From an uncultured bacterium (lineage in GTDB: Bacteria; Bacillota; Negativicutes; Acidaminococcales; Acidaminococcaceae), in the NCBI GenBank assembly GCA_905215645.1, contig CAJMQS010000039.1, forward strand, positions 1-19,122: a stretch of 19,122 bases of DNA, read 5' to 3'. Under the pieces are notes generated by a model that searched no databases, had not been told where the DNA came from, and saw only the letters and a list, made by a program, of their open reading frames with translations. The position numbers and the translations under genes were made by a program. The stretch's first letter is position 1. Every line of letters begins with the position of its first letter. This document shows, in pieces, positions 1 to 7,361 of this stretch.

Positions 1-25
1 TTTTTGGGTAAGGGTGACTCTTGAA

Positions 26-129
26 AAGTGTCCACACTTATGGGTACAGTATAAATCTGCCTGGCTGGCAGATTCTTTTGATCGTGTAAAACCTCCGCTT
101 TACATCTTCAAAGAATTTGCCTGCAAATT
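26..129. other. AT-rich spacer with four consecutive short hairpins
   Basis: The spacer downstream of ileS holds four perfect inverted repeats in a row. AAGTG/CACTT lies at 26-39, AATCTGCC/GGCAGATT at 54-74 with a 5-nt loop, TGTAAA/TTTACA at 85-104, and AATTTG/CAAATT at 114-129. None has a convincing U-tract in either direction, although the 54-74 stem is followed by TTTAT on the minus strand and could weakly terminate ileS. I see no credible coding region. Four evenly spaced hairpins beside a heptamer array (142-169) resemble the arrangement at 8705-8860. The rest of the element may lie left of the window. Confidence 0.5.
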
Positions 130-141
130 TTACCTTTGGCT

Positions 142-169
142 TCCGACTTCAGACTCCGGACTCCAGACT
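142..169. repeat. Tandem heptamer array, four units of YCNGACT
   Basis: Four head-to-tail 7-bp units are visible: TCCGACT, TCAGACT, CCGGACT and CCAGACT. The GACT core is constant and the other three positions vary. On the minus strand the units read AGTCNGR. The array lies just after the ileS stop codon, beyond a small palindrome AGCCGC/GCGGCT (171-185) that overlaps the stop. No inverted partner is visible inside the window, so a matching arm may lie to the left. Confidence 0.75.
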
Positions 170-184
170 AAGCCGCTCAGCGGC

Positions 185-2989
185 TCAGTCCACCGCCTCG
201 CAGCACTTGGCGCAGAGGGTGGGGTGCTTGGGATCCTGGCCCACGGTCTTACTGTAGCACCAGCACCGTTCGCACTTCTCCCCTTCAGCGGCTTCCACCA
301 GCACCTTCAGGTCATCCCGCCCGGTGGCTTCCCCGGCATCGGTAAGCCCTTCGTGGACCACCGCCTGGGACACGATCAAGAGGGTGGGCAGATCCTTCTC
401 CACGGCCTTCAGTTCCGCCAGGGCATCCCCGGTGGCATACAGTTCCACTTTGGCGTCCAAAGAATGGCCGATGGTCTTGGCCCGCCGGGCCCCTTCCAGC
501 ACCTTGGTGATTTCGCCCCGGATGGCGATGAAGGCATCCCATTTGGCCTCCAGATCTTCCTTCACATATTCCGGATGAGCCTGAGGCCAGGGCAGCATCT
601 GCACGCTCTTCGGTGCATCCGCCGGTTTGTTCATGTATTGGTACACTTCTTCCATGGTGAAGCTCAGGACGGGCATCAGCATCACCATCAGTTCCCGTAG
701 GATCTGGGTCATGGCAGTTTGAGCGGACCGGCGGGCCTTGCTGTCCTTCCGGCTGGTGTACAGACGGTCCTTGATGATGTCCAGATAGAAGGAGCTCATA
801 TCCACGGTGCAGAAATCGTGGATGGCATGGAACAGCACATGGAAGTCATAGGTCTCATAAGCTTCGGTGACTTCCTTCTTCAGGGCTTCGAAGCGCATGA
901 GGGCCCACTGATCCAATTCTTCCATTTCTGCAAAAGGCACCTTTTCTGTTTCGTAATCGAAATCATGGGTGTTCCCCAGGATGTACCGGATGGTATTCCG
1001 GACTTTCCGGTAGGCTTCTGCCAGCTGCTTCAGGATCACCGGAGAGATCCGCACATCCTGCTTGTAGTCGGAAGAGGCCGCCCACAGACGGACGATATCG
1101 GCCCCATACTGGTCGATGACTTCCTGAGGCACTACTACATTCCCCAGGGATTTGCTCATTTTCCGGCCTTCCCCATCCAGCACGTAGCCGTGGGTCAGCA
1201 CGCTCCGGTAGGGAGCCTTGCCGGTGACGGCCACACTGGTCAAAAGGGAGCTCTGGAACCAGCCTCTGTGCTGGTCGCTGCCTTCCAGGTACATATCCGC
1301 CGGCCAGCTCAGTTCCGGACGGCGCTTGCACACCCCCATGTGGGAGGAGCCGCTGTCGAACCATACGTCCATGATGTCCTTTTCCTTCCGGAAGTGGGTG
1401 CACCCGCATTTGGGGCATTTGGTCCCTTCCGGCAGCAGTTCTTCGGCGGTGTGGTTCCACCAGGCATCGCTGCCTTCTTTATCGAAGATGGTGGCGATCT
1501 TTTCCACTGTCTCTTCGTTGATCAGAGGTTCCCCGCAGTCTTCACAGTAGAAGATAGGGATGGGTACGCCCCAGACTCTCTGCCGGGAAATGCACCAGTC
1601 ATGCCGGTCGGCCACCATGTTGTGGATCCGGGATTCGCCCCAGCTGGGGATCCACTGGACGTCTTCGGCGATGGCTTTCAGGGCTTCATCCCGGAACCCG
1701 TCCACAGAAGCGAACCACTGCTCGGAAGCCCGGAAGATGATGGGGTTCTTGCAGCGCCAGCAGTGGGCGTACTGGTGATGGATGTTCTTCTTGCCCAGGA
1801 GCACGTTCTGTTCTGCCAGATGTTTGATCACCAGGCCGTTGCTGTCAAAGACGAATTTGCCTTGGAGCAGTTCCCCTGCTTCCGCAGTGAAACAGCCCTT
1901 CTGGTCCACCGGGCACAGGATGGGCAGCTTGTATTTCAGGCCGGTGAGATAGTCCACATCCCCATGGCCGGGAGCCGTATGGACGCAGCCGGAACCGGAT
2001 TCCTTGTCCACATAGTCTGCCAGCACCACCAGAGATTTCCGGTGGTTGTATTCTGGGAAGGGATGTTCACATTCTGCATATTCAAAGGCACGGCCTTTGG
2101 TGGTGCCCAGCACAGGACCGAATTCTACCCCGCATTCCTGGGCCACCTTGTCCACCAGGTCCGCTGCCATGATCAGCACTTCCCCGTTGTATTCCACCCA
2201 GGCGTATTCGAAGTCTGGGTTCAGGGCCACAGCCACGTTGGCGGGAATGGTCCAGGGAGTGGTGGTCCAAATCACCATATAGGCTTTTTTGCCCTTGGCT
2301 GCTTCCGGAGTCAGGCCGTTGTCCTTCACCAGCGGCATCTTCACGAAAATGGTGGGCGTCTTCTGGTCGGCGTATTCGATTTCTGCTTCTGCCAGGGCCG
2401 TTTCACAGTGAGGGCACCAGTATACGGTCTTTTTGCCTTTATAGATGTAGCCCTTGTTGGCCATGGTGCCGAACACCCGGATCTGTTCCGCTTCGAAATG
2501 AGGGTCCAGAGTCACATAGGGATGGTCCCAATCACCCAGCACGCCCAGCCGTTTGAAATCTTTCCGCTGGGTATCGATCCACTGGAGGGCATATTCCCGG
2601 CACATTTTCCGCAGTTCCACCGGCGACAGTTTGTGACGGTCCACCCCGGTGGCCTTCAGGCAGGCGTGTTCGATGGGCATGCCATGGGTATCCCAGCCGG
2701 GGACATAAGGAGTATCATATCCTTGGGCATATTTGTATTTCACGATGATGTCCTTCAGGACTTTGTTCAGGGCATGGCCCATGTGGATCTTGCCGTTGGC
2801 GTAAGGAGGTCCGTCGTGGAGCACGAACTTCTTATGGCCTGCATGGAGTTTCTGCTTTTCTCCATAGATATCATTTTTATACCAGAAATCCAGAAAATCC
2901 GGTTCCCGTTTGGGCAGCCCTGCCCGCATAGGGAATTCCGTTTCCGGCAGATTCAGGGTCGCTGCGTATTTGTCGTCTTTTTTACTCAC
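185..2989 (-). CDS. ileS: Isoleucyl-tRNA synthetase, cytoplasmic class I
   Basis: This enzyme charges tRNA-Ile with isoleucine. The 934-residue length is normal for bacterial IleRS. The class I HIGH motif appears as HMGH at residues 69-72 within PYANGKIHMGH, and KMSKS is at 610-614. The CP1 editing domain shows the Thr-rich TTTPWT motif and GSGCVHTAPGHGD. A C-terminal zinc knuckle is intact with C906, C909, C926 and C929. I place the start at the GTG at 2987-2989, preceded by GGAGG nine bases upstream. The frame stays open to 3115, but that stretch is the T-box terminator and its reading frame resembles no IleRS. Expression should be controlled by the T-box immediately upstream. Confidence 0.97.
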   Translation of the reverse strand: MSKKDDKYAATLNLPETEFPMRAGLPKREPDFLDFWYKNDIYGEKQKLHAGHKKFVLHDGPPYANGKIHMGHALNKVLKDIIVKYKYAQGYDTPYVPGWDTHGMPIEHACLKATGVDRHKLSPVELRKMCREYALQWIDTQRKDFKRLGVLGDWDHPYVTLDPHFEAEQIRVFGTMANKGYIYKGKKTVYWCPHCETALAEAEIEYADQKTPTIFVKMPLVKDNGLTPEAAKGKKAYMVIWTTTPWTIPANVAVALNPDFEYAWVEYNGEVLIMAADLVDKVAQECGVEFGPVLGTTKGRAFEYAECEHPFPEYNHRKSLVVLADYVDKESGSGCVHTAPGHGDVDYLTGLKYKLPILCPVDQKGCFTAEAGELLQGKFVFDSNGLVIKHLAEQNVLLGKKNIHHQYAHCWRCKNPIIFRASEQWFASVDGFRDEALKAIAEDVQWIPSWGESRIHNMVADRHDWCISRQRVWGVPIPIFYCEDCGEPLINEETVEKIATIFDKEGSDAWWNHTAEELLPEGTKCPKCGCTHFRKEKDIMDVWFDSGSSHMGVCKRRPELSWPADMYLEGSDQHRGWFQSSLLTSVAVTGKAPYRSVLTHGYVLDGEGRKMSKSLGNVVVPQEVIDQYGADIVRLWAASSDYKQDVRISPVILKQLAEAYRKVRNTIRYILGNTHDFDYETEKVPFAEMEELDQWALMRFEALKKEVTEAYETYDFHVLFHAIHDFCTVDMSSFYLDIIKDRLYTSRKDSKARRSAQTAMTQILRELMVMLMPVLSFTMEEVYQYMNKPADAPKSVQMLPWPQAHPEYVKEDLEAKWDAFIAIRGEITKVLEGARRAKTIGHSLDAKVELYATGDALAELKAVEKDLPTLLIVSQAVVHEGLTDAGEATGRDDLKVLVEAAEGEKCERCWCYSKTVGQDPKHPTLCAKCCEAVD

Positions 2990-2999
2990 CGTTCTACAC

Positions 3000-3250
3000 C
3001 TCCAAAAAAATAAGTCCCGTCCCCCGAAAGGGACGGGACAAAGGGCCCGTGGTACCACCCTCATGACAGCTGTACTGCCACTCTCTATGAGATAACGATC
3101 ATAACCCGGGTCCACCTACTGCTGGTTCGATGACCGGCTCCAGAGTGATTTTCTTCCCAAAGGCCTCCTGCCCGGGCTCCCACCCTCCCCGGATCGCTGT
3201 ACCAGCCTTCAGGCGTACTGTCTCTCTCATCGCCTGTTGGTTTAAAATTC
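3000..3250 (-). promoter_or_regulatory. T-box leader of ileS (tRNA-Ile responsive)
   Basis: The leader carries the T-box hallmark AGGGTGGTACCACGGG on the minus strand (3046-3061), which pairs with the acceptor end of uncharged tRNA in the antiterminator. It is followed by an intrinsic terminator. In the stem I region, GAAAATCAC provides a plausible specifier loop with ATC, an isoleucine codon, at 3147-3149. The context before ileS agrees with isoleucine specificity. The expected logic is that uncharged tRNA-Ile stabilises the antiterminator and permits ileS transcription. The T-box motif is seen directly; the exact specifier codon is my reading of the fold and less certain. Confidence 0.93.
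3004..3039 (-). terminator. T-box-controlled intrinsic terminator before ileS
   Basis: On the minus strand GTCCCGTCCC pairs perfectly with GGGACGGGAC (3014-3039, 6-nt loop) and is followed by ATTTTTTT. The 5' side of this stem directly follows the T-box motif, as expected for mutually exclusive terminator and antiterminator folds. Confidence 0.93.
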
Positions 3251-3256
3251 GTGTCT

Positions 3257-3285
3257 ATTATACACTTCTTATACAGAGAGGTCAA
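3257..3285 (-). promoter_or_regulatory. Sigma-A-type promoter of the ileS T-box transcript
   Basis: The minus strand shows TTGACC (3280-3285), a 17-bp spacer and a perfect TATAAT (3257-3262). The -35 hexamer overlaps the TGA stop codon of the upstream RNA methyltransferase gene (3282-3284). No terminator separates that gene from ileS, so ileS may receive some readthrough, still gated by the T-box terminator. Confidence 0.85.
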
Positions 3286-4064
3286 CTGGAAAAGGAACGG
3301 GCCGCTTCAAACATCACGATTCCCCCCGCCACAGCCACGTTCAGGCTTTCGGCCTGGCCGGCCATGGGGATCTTCACCTTCTGGTCCGCAGCGGCAAGGA
3401 TCTCCGGGGATACCCCTTCCGCCTCACTGCCCAGCACCAGGGCGGTCTTTGCCGGCCACTGGAGCTTTGTCACGTCTTCCGCCCCTTCCAGGGCCGTAGC
3501 CCATAGGGCGTATCCGTTTTTCCTGCACCAGGCTTCCAGTTTCCCGGCCTTGACCCCGGTGCACACCGGCAGGTGGAACAGGGACCCCATGGTGGACCGG
3601 ACCACTTTGGGATTGTACAGATCGGCGGTATCTTCCAGCAGCACCACTCCAGCTGCCCCCAGGGCGTCGGCGGTGCGGATCAACGTCCCCAAGTTCCCCG
3701 GGTCCCGGATCTGGTCCAGTACCAGCACAAGCCCCCGCTCCGGGGCAAAACTGTCCAGATTTTCTTGGCGGATCTCCACCAGAGCCGCCACACTCTGAGG
3801 GTCTTCCGTAGCCGTGATCTTCTGGAGCACCGGCAGGGGCACTTCATACCAGGACAGAGTGCTTTCCTCCGCCCGGCGTTCCCAGCCTTCCGGCAGCCGG
3901 GTAAAGAAGAGGGCCCGGAGGGTCCAGTGGGAAGCAAGGGCTTCTTCCACAGCCCGCTTCCCTTCCAGCAGGAATAGGCCCTCCTTCTGGCGGTACTTTT
4001 TCATTTTCAGGGAAGCTGCCCGCTTCACCAGATCATTCTTCAACGATGTCAGGGTACTGATCAT
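3282..4064 (-). CDS. TrmH/SpoU-family RNA 2'-O-methyltransferase
   Basis: This is a SPOUT-class methyltransferase that transfers a methyl group from SAM to a ribose 2'-OH in rRNA or tRNA. The N-terminal ~100 residues match the substrate-binding part of the family. The three SpoU motifs are intact: DPGNLGTLIRTADALG (121-136), LVLGSEAEG (209-217) and IPMAGQAESLNVAVA (232-246), which form the trefoil knot and SAM site. The 260-residue length fits RlmB/YsgA-like proteins. The ATG overlaps the stop of ktrA by four bases (ATGA), indicating translational coupling. The target nucleotide cannot be told from sequence, so I give no symbol. Confidence 0.92.
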   Translation of the reverse strand: MISTLTSLKNDLVKRAASLKMKKYRQKEGLFLLEGKRAVEEALASHWTLRALFFTRLPEGWERRAEESTLSWYEVPLPVLQKITATEDPQSVAALVEIRQENLDSFAPERGLVLVLDQIRDPGNLGTLIRTADALGAAGVVLLEDTADLYNPKVVRSTMGSLFHLPVCTGVKAGKLEAWCRKNGYALWATALEGAEDVTKLQWPAKTALVLGSEAEGVSPEILAAADQKVKIPMAGQAESLNVAVAGGIVMFEAARSFSS

Positions 4065-4720
4065 ATGCCGTCCTCCAGGGCTTCCACGCTTTTCCGGCTG
4101 CCGATGACCACCAGCAGATCCCCTTCCAGGAGGGGCTTGGTGGGTTCCAAGGTCATTTCCGTGGTACCGTCCGCATGCTTGATGGCCACCACATTCACCT
4201 GGTATTTCTTCCGCACATCCAGTTCTGCCAGGCTTTTCCCTACCACCTTCCGGGTCAGGTTCACTTCCATAAGGCAGATGTTGTCAGAGAGTTCCACGAA
4301 ATCCAAGATGTTGGTATAGGCCAAGTTGTGGCCCACCCGGCGGCCCATGTCCCGTTCCGGATAGATGATCTTGGTGGCCCCCAATTTTTCCAGCATTTTC
4401 CCATGGAGGGCATTGGAAGCCTTGGCCACAATGGTCTTCAGTCCCGCTTCCCGCAGCAGCATGGTGGCCAGGAGACTGGGTTCCAAGGTCCCAATGGCCA
4501 CGATCCCTACATCGAAATTCCGGATGCCCAAGCTGTTCACGGTCTTTTCGTCGATCACATCGCAGACCACTGCATGGGTCAATTTGTCCGCCATATTTTC
4601 CACTGCATCTTCATTGTTGTCGATGCCCAGGACCTCATGGCCCAGGGCCGTCAGGGTCTCCGCCACACTGCTGCCGAAGCGGCCCAACCCCCAGACGATA
4701 AATTGCCGTTTGTCTTTCAT
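4061..4720 (-). CDS. ktrA: KtrA/TrkA-type RCK regulator of K+ uptake
   Basis: This is the cytoplasmic nucleotide-binding ring subunit that gates a Ktr/Trk K+ channel. The N-terminal RCK_N Rossmann fold shows GLGRFG (11-16) and an acidic residue (D34) after beta-2, typical of NAD(H)/ATP-binding RCK domains. The C-terminal part (about 135-215) matches RCK_C/TrkA_C. The 219-residue length is that of a single-unit KtrA rather than the double-length TrkA of enterobacteria. AGGAG lies five bases before the ATG and overlaps the ktrB stop. In other Firmicutes RCK_C domains can bind c-di-AMP; I infer this possibility only. Confidence 0.93.
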   Translation of the reverse strand: MKDKRQFIVWGLGRFGSSVAETLTALGHEVLGIDNNEDAVENMADKLTHAVVCDVIDEKTVNSLGIRNFDVGIVAIGTLEPSLLATMLLREAGLKTIVAKASNALHGKMLEKLGATKIIYPERDMGRRVGHNLAYTNILDFVELSDNICLMEVNLTRKVVGKSLAELDVRKKYQVNVVAIKHADGTTEMTLEPTKPLLEGDLLVVIGSRKSVEALEDGI

Positions 4721-4728
4721 GATGACTC

Positions 4729-6057
4729 CTAACCGATGATGATATTTTCCTTGGGATAATGGATGTGTCCCGAAGGCTTGTTGGCCGCCAAGGCCAGGGC
4801 AAAGGTCATGAACCCCACTCGCCCGGCATACATGGACAGGATCAAGATGATCTTGCTGGCGGTACAGATATGCTGGCTGAGCCCGGTGGAAAGCCCCACC
4901 GTTGCATAGGCCGAGACCACTTCAAAAGCAGCCGCCAGGAAGGTAGTATCTTCCAGGCAGGTAAGGGCCAGGATGGCGAATACCACCCACAAAAGGGACA
5001 TGCTGGTGATGGCAAAGGCCTGGAACATGGTCTCACTGGTGATCCGCCGCCCGAAGATCTCACATTCCCCCCGGCCCCGGACTACCTGCCAGATGTTCAG
5101 GAGCAGCAGGGCAAAGGTGGTGGTCTTGATGCCGCCCCCGGTGGATGCCGGTGACGCCCCGATGAACATGAGCAGGATGGTGAAGATCATAGTGGGGACC
5201 CGGAGGCTGTTCAGGTCCACCGTGTTGAAGCCTGCCGTCCGGGGGCTCACCGACTGCATGAAGCTGGCCCAGAAGGCATCGTTCCAAGAAAGCCCGGCCA
5301 AGGTTCCCGGATTGTCTCTTTCCAGCAGAGCAAAACCCACCATGCCGCCCACGATCAAAAGGACCGTACTGGTCAGGACCATCTTGCTGTGGAGCTTCAA
5401 TTTCCGGAAACTCCGATTCTTCACTACATCCCGCATGACGGCGAACCCCAGGCCTCCCAGGATGATCAGGAGGCAGATGGAAAGGTTCACCACTGGATCC
5501 CCCACATAAGCCGTCAGGCTCTGGTAATGGCCGAACAGATCGAAACCGGCGTTGCAAAAAGCGGACACCGCGTGCCAGTACCCATAGTAAATGCCTCGAA
5601 GCCCGTACTGGGGCCAGAACCGAATGGCCAATACCGTACCGAAGAAGCCCTCGATCACCGCCGTGTATTTGGCGATCCGCAGGCTCATCCGCACCACCCC
5701 ATCCAGTTCATCTTGGTTCAGGGAGGCTTGGATGTTGAGCCGGGACTGGAGATCGATCTTTTTCCGCAGGAGCACCGAGAAAAGGGTGGCGAAGAGTACC
5801 AGCCCCAGGCCTCCCAGCTGGATCAGGGCAATGATCACCAATTGGCCAAAGGTAGAAAAATACGTTCCCGTATCCACCACAATGAGCCCGGTGACGCAGG
5901 AGGCGGAAGTGGCGGTGAAAAGGGCGTCCACAAAGGACAGGGAAGACCCCTCTGCACTGGAAAAGGGCAGCATCAGCAGCAGCGCTCCGGCCAGGATCAG
6001 CCCGGCAAAAGTCAGGGCAATCAGCTGGGAGGGAGAAAAATGTCTGATTTGGTTCAA
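4729..6057 (-). CDS. ktrB: KtrB/TrkH-family K+ translocating membrane subunit
   Basis: This is the pore-forming subunit of a K+ uptake system; characterised KtrB proteins are Na+-dependent. The four selectivity-filter segments of the MPM repeats are visible: SCVTGL (53-58), CNAGFD (168-173), PRTAGFN (272-278) and ATVGLS (385-390), each with its filter glycine. The intramembrane gate loop GASPASTGGGIKTTT (300-314) is also present. The 442-residue length is typical of KtrB. Translation appears to start at TTG (6055-6057) behind a purine-rich GGTGGAGGGG, 12 bases after the preceding gene's stop; no ATG in a sensible position competes. The 8-base gap to ktrA supports a KtrAB complex. Confidence 0.94.
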   Translation of the reverse strand: MNQIRHFSPSQLIALTFAGLILAGALLLMLPFSSAEGSSLSFVDALFTATSASCVTGLIVVDTGTYFSTFGQLVIIALIQLGGLGLVLFATLFSVLLRKKIDLQSRLNIQASLNQDELDGVVRMSLRIAKYTAVIEGFFGTVLAIRFWPQYGLRGIYYGYWHAVSAFCNAGFDLFGHYQSLTAYVGDPVVNLSICLLIILGGLGFAVMRDVVKNRSFRKLKLHSKMVLTSTVLLIVGGMVGFALLERDNPGTLAGLSWNDAFWASFMQSVSPRTAGFNTVDLNSLRVPTMIFTILLMFIGASPASTGGGIKTTTFALLLLNIWQVVRGRGECEIFGRRITSETMFQAFAITSMSLLWVVFAILALTCLEDTTFLAAAFEVVSAYATVGLSTGLSQHICTASKIILILSMYAGRVGFMTFALALAANKPSGHIHYPKENIIIG

Positions 6058-6069
6058 GACCCCTCCACC

Positions 6070-7083
6070 TTATTTCCGGACCATTTCCCTGGTGATTTCT
6101 TGGAGAGAAGCGGCTCCGCACATTTCCATGGTGTCTGCAAGCTCAGCCCCCAATTTGGCTGCCAGGAGCCCAGCGCCTTCTTTGCCGCCCCCATAGACCG
6201 CATTGACGAAAGGACGGGCGATGAGCACCGCATCGGCCCCCAGGGCCAGGGCTTTGAACACATCTACCCCGCTGCGGATGCCCCCATCCACGAAGATCTT
6301 CAGGGTGCCGCCCACCGCCTGGGCGATTTCTTCCAGCACTTCCGCCGTTGCCGGGCTCTGGTCCAGTACCCGGCCCCCGTGGTTAGACACCACGATGGCT
6401 GCCGCGCCGGCTTCCCGGGCCTTCAGGGCCCCTTTGACGCTCATGATCCCTTTGATGATGAAGGGCAGCCCAGCATCTTTGATGATGGCCTTCATTTCCT
6501 CCACGGATTTGCTCCCCGCAGGAGGCACGAAGTTCTTCAGGAAGGGCAGCCCGGCTGCATCTACGTCCATGGCCACTGCAAAGGCTCCGGATTTTTTCAC
6601 CAGTTCCATTTTTTCGGCGATCATCTGGGCATTCCAAGGCTTCACCGTAGGCACCCCCACGCCTCCGCAGGCTTTGATGGCGTCCGTGGCTCCCTGCATC
6701 ACCATGGGATCCATGCCGTCGCCGGTGAAAGCGGCAATGCCGGCTTCCGCACAGCCGGGCACCAGTTCCGCATTGTAGGTCACATCATTGTATTTGTCGC
6801 TGTAATGCATGGCCACAGCCCCCACCGGGCCGGCAAAGATCGGATATTTGAAGGAGCGGCCGAACAGTTCGATAGAGGTATCCACCGGCCGTTTCTCACA
6901 GAGGGTATCCATGACGACCCGGACTTCCTGCCATTTGGCATAGTTCCGGATGGCTGTATCCCCCACTCCTTTAGCGCCGGGCCCCGGGATGGTATTCCGG
7001 CAGGCGGCCCCGTTGCACACCGGGCATCCCTTGCATTTTCCCAGACACTTTCTGGCATTTTCCATGACTTCCTTGAAATCCAT
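6070..7083 (-). CDS. FMN-dependent alpha-hydroxy-acid dehydrogenase with Cys-rich N terminus
   Basis: This is a (beta/alpha)8 FMN enzyme of the glycolate oxidase/lactate dehydrogenase family, which oxidises a 2-hydroxy acid to the 2-oxo acid. SNHGGR with catalytic His235, the FMN-contacting Lys211 (FIIKG), and the phosphate-binding DGGIRSG (266-272) and GADAVLIARP (282-291) are all present. An unusual N-terminal cluster C13-x3-C17-x2-C20-x2-C23-x4-C28 precedes the barrel and could hold an Fe-S cluster or a metal. I chose the ATG at 7081-7083, eight bases after AGGGGAG; an upstream in-frame GTG at 7092 overlaps that ribosome-binding site. It is the first gene of the operon with ktrB and ktrA. 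The substrate is not evident. Confidence 0.88.
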   Translation of the reverse strand: MDFKEVMENARKCLGKCKGCPVCNGAACRNTIPGPGAKGVGDTAIRNYAKWQEVRVVMDTLCEKRPVDTSIELFGRSFKYPIFAGPVGAVAMHYSDKYNDVTYNAELVPGCAEAGIAAFTGDGMDPMVMQGATDAIKACGGVGVPTVKPWNAQMIAEKMELVKKSGAFAVAMDVDAAGLPFLKNFVPPAGSKSVEEMKAIIKDAGLPFIIKGIMSVKGALKAREAGAAAIVVSNHGGRVLDQSPATAEVLEEIAQAVGGTLKIFVDGGIRSGVDVFKALALGADAVLIARPFVNAVYGGGKEGAGLLAAKLGAELADTMEMCGAASLQEITREMVRK

Positions 7084-7135
7084 ACCTGTCACTCCCCTGT
7101 GTATAAAGAGGCAAAGCCTCCTAGATTCGATTCCT

Positions 7136-7144
7136 ATTATACCA
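7136..7144 (-). promoter_or_regulatory. Extended -10 promoter for the hydroxy-acid dehydrogenase/ktrBA operon
   Basis: The minus strand reads TGGTATAAT, an extended -10 element with a consensus hexamer at 7136-7141. No good -35 is present at 17 bp, which is usual for extended -10 promoters. The short leader contains a small GAGGC/GCCTC hairpin at 7109-7121. Confidence 0.65.
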
Positions 7145-7156
7145 CATTGCAGCCCT

Positions 7157-7200
7157 GGGATTAGTGATTAAGTGGTTCTCTTCACTCTTCACTTTATCCC
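7157..7200. repeat. Imperfect palindrome with heptamers between divergent promoters
   Basis: The outer GGGAT and ATCCC pair, followed by AGTGA/TCACT and GTG/CAC with small internal loops. The right arm read on the minus strand holds two exact heptamers AGTGAAG. The palindrome ends exactly at the -35 of the oadB promoter (7201) and lies about 13 bp upstream of the extended -10 of the opposite promoter. It lies in the untranscribed space between the two start sites, so a protein-binding site is more likely than an RNA structure. Confidence 0.55.
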
Positions 7201-7229
7201 TTGCACTTCCTCCCGAAATACGCTATAAT
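7201..7229 (+). promoter_or_regulatory. Sigma-A-type promoter of the oadB-like gene
   Basis: TTGCAC (7201-7206), a 17-bp spacer and TATAAT (7224-7229) form a near-consensus promoter. Transcription should begin near 7236, giving a leader of about 125 nt before the ATG at 7362. Confidence 0.85.
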
Positions 7230-7235
7230 ACCCAT

Positions 7236-7323
7236 ACCAATTGGATAATCCCTTCCTGCGGATGGCACAGGGGTAGGAAGGATCATGAGGACCTGGCATT
7301 GTAAAATGTCCGGTCCTCTTTTT
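7236..7323 (+). promoter_or_regulatory. Attenuator-like structured leader of the oadB-like gene
   Basis: Two hairpins follow each other in the leader. The first pairs ATCCCTTCCT (7248-7257) with AGGAAGGAT (7275-7283) with one bulged C, around a 17-nt purine-rich loop. The second, 7287-7318, pairs GAGGACC with GGTCCTC and GGCATT with AATGTC around a GTAA tetraloop, and is followed by TTTTT (7319-7323), so it has the form of an intrinsic terminator 38 nt before the gene. This arrangement suggests conditional termination by a small riboswitch or a protein. I do not recognise a known riboswitch class in it. Confidence 0.6.
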
Positions 7324-7361
7324 ACTGTTCTACCTGGCACATTCTACGATGAGGTGATTGT

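Noticed and set aside
719..3013. A 764-codon plus-strand open frame opposite ileS
   Set aside because: It lies entirely antisense to ileS, has His/Gly/Phe/Pro-rich composition typical of antisense frames in GC-rich genes, and matches no family.
2990..3115. A 42-codon N-terminal extension of ileS
   Set aside because: The stretch is the T-box motif, terminator and U-tract; the GTG at 2989 has the ribosome-binding site.
7084..7092. Upstream GTG start for the hydroxy-acid dehydrogenase
   Set aside because: It overlaps the AGGGGAG ribosome-binding site that is well placed for the ATG at 7083.
5389..7164. A 591-codon plus-strand open frame opposite ktrB and the dehydrogenase
   Set aside because: It spans two well-supported minus-strand genes and their junction, and has no recognisable domain.
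7084..7361. c-di-AMP (ydaO/yuaA) riboswitch, often found before ktrAB
   Set aside because: The leader of the ktr operon is only about 45 nt and has no such conserved core; the structured leader belongs to the opposite strand.
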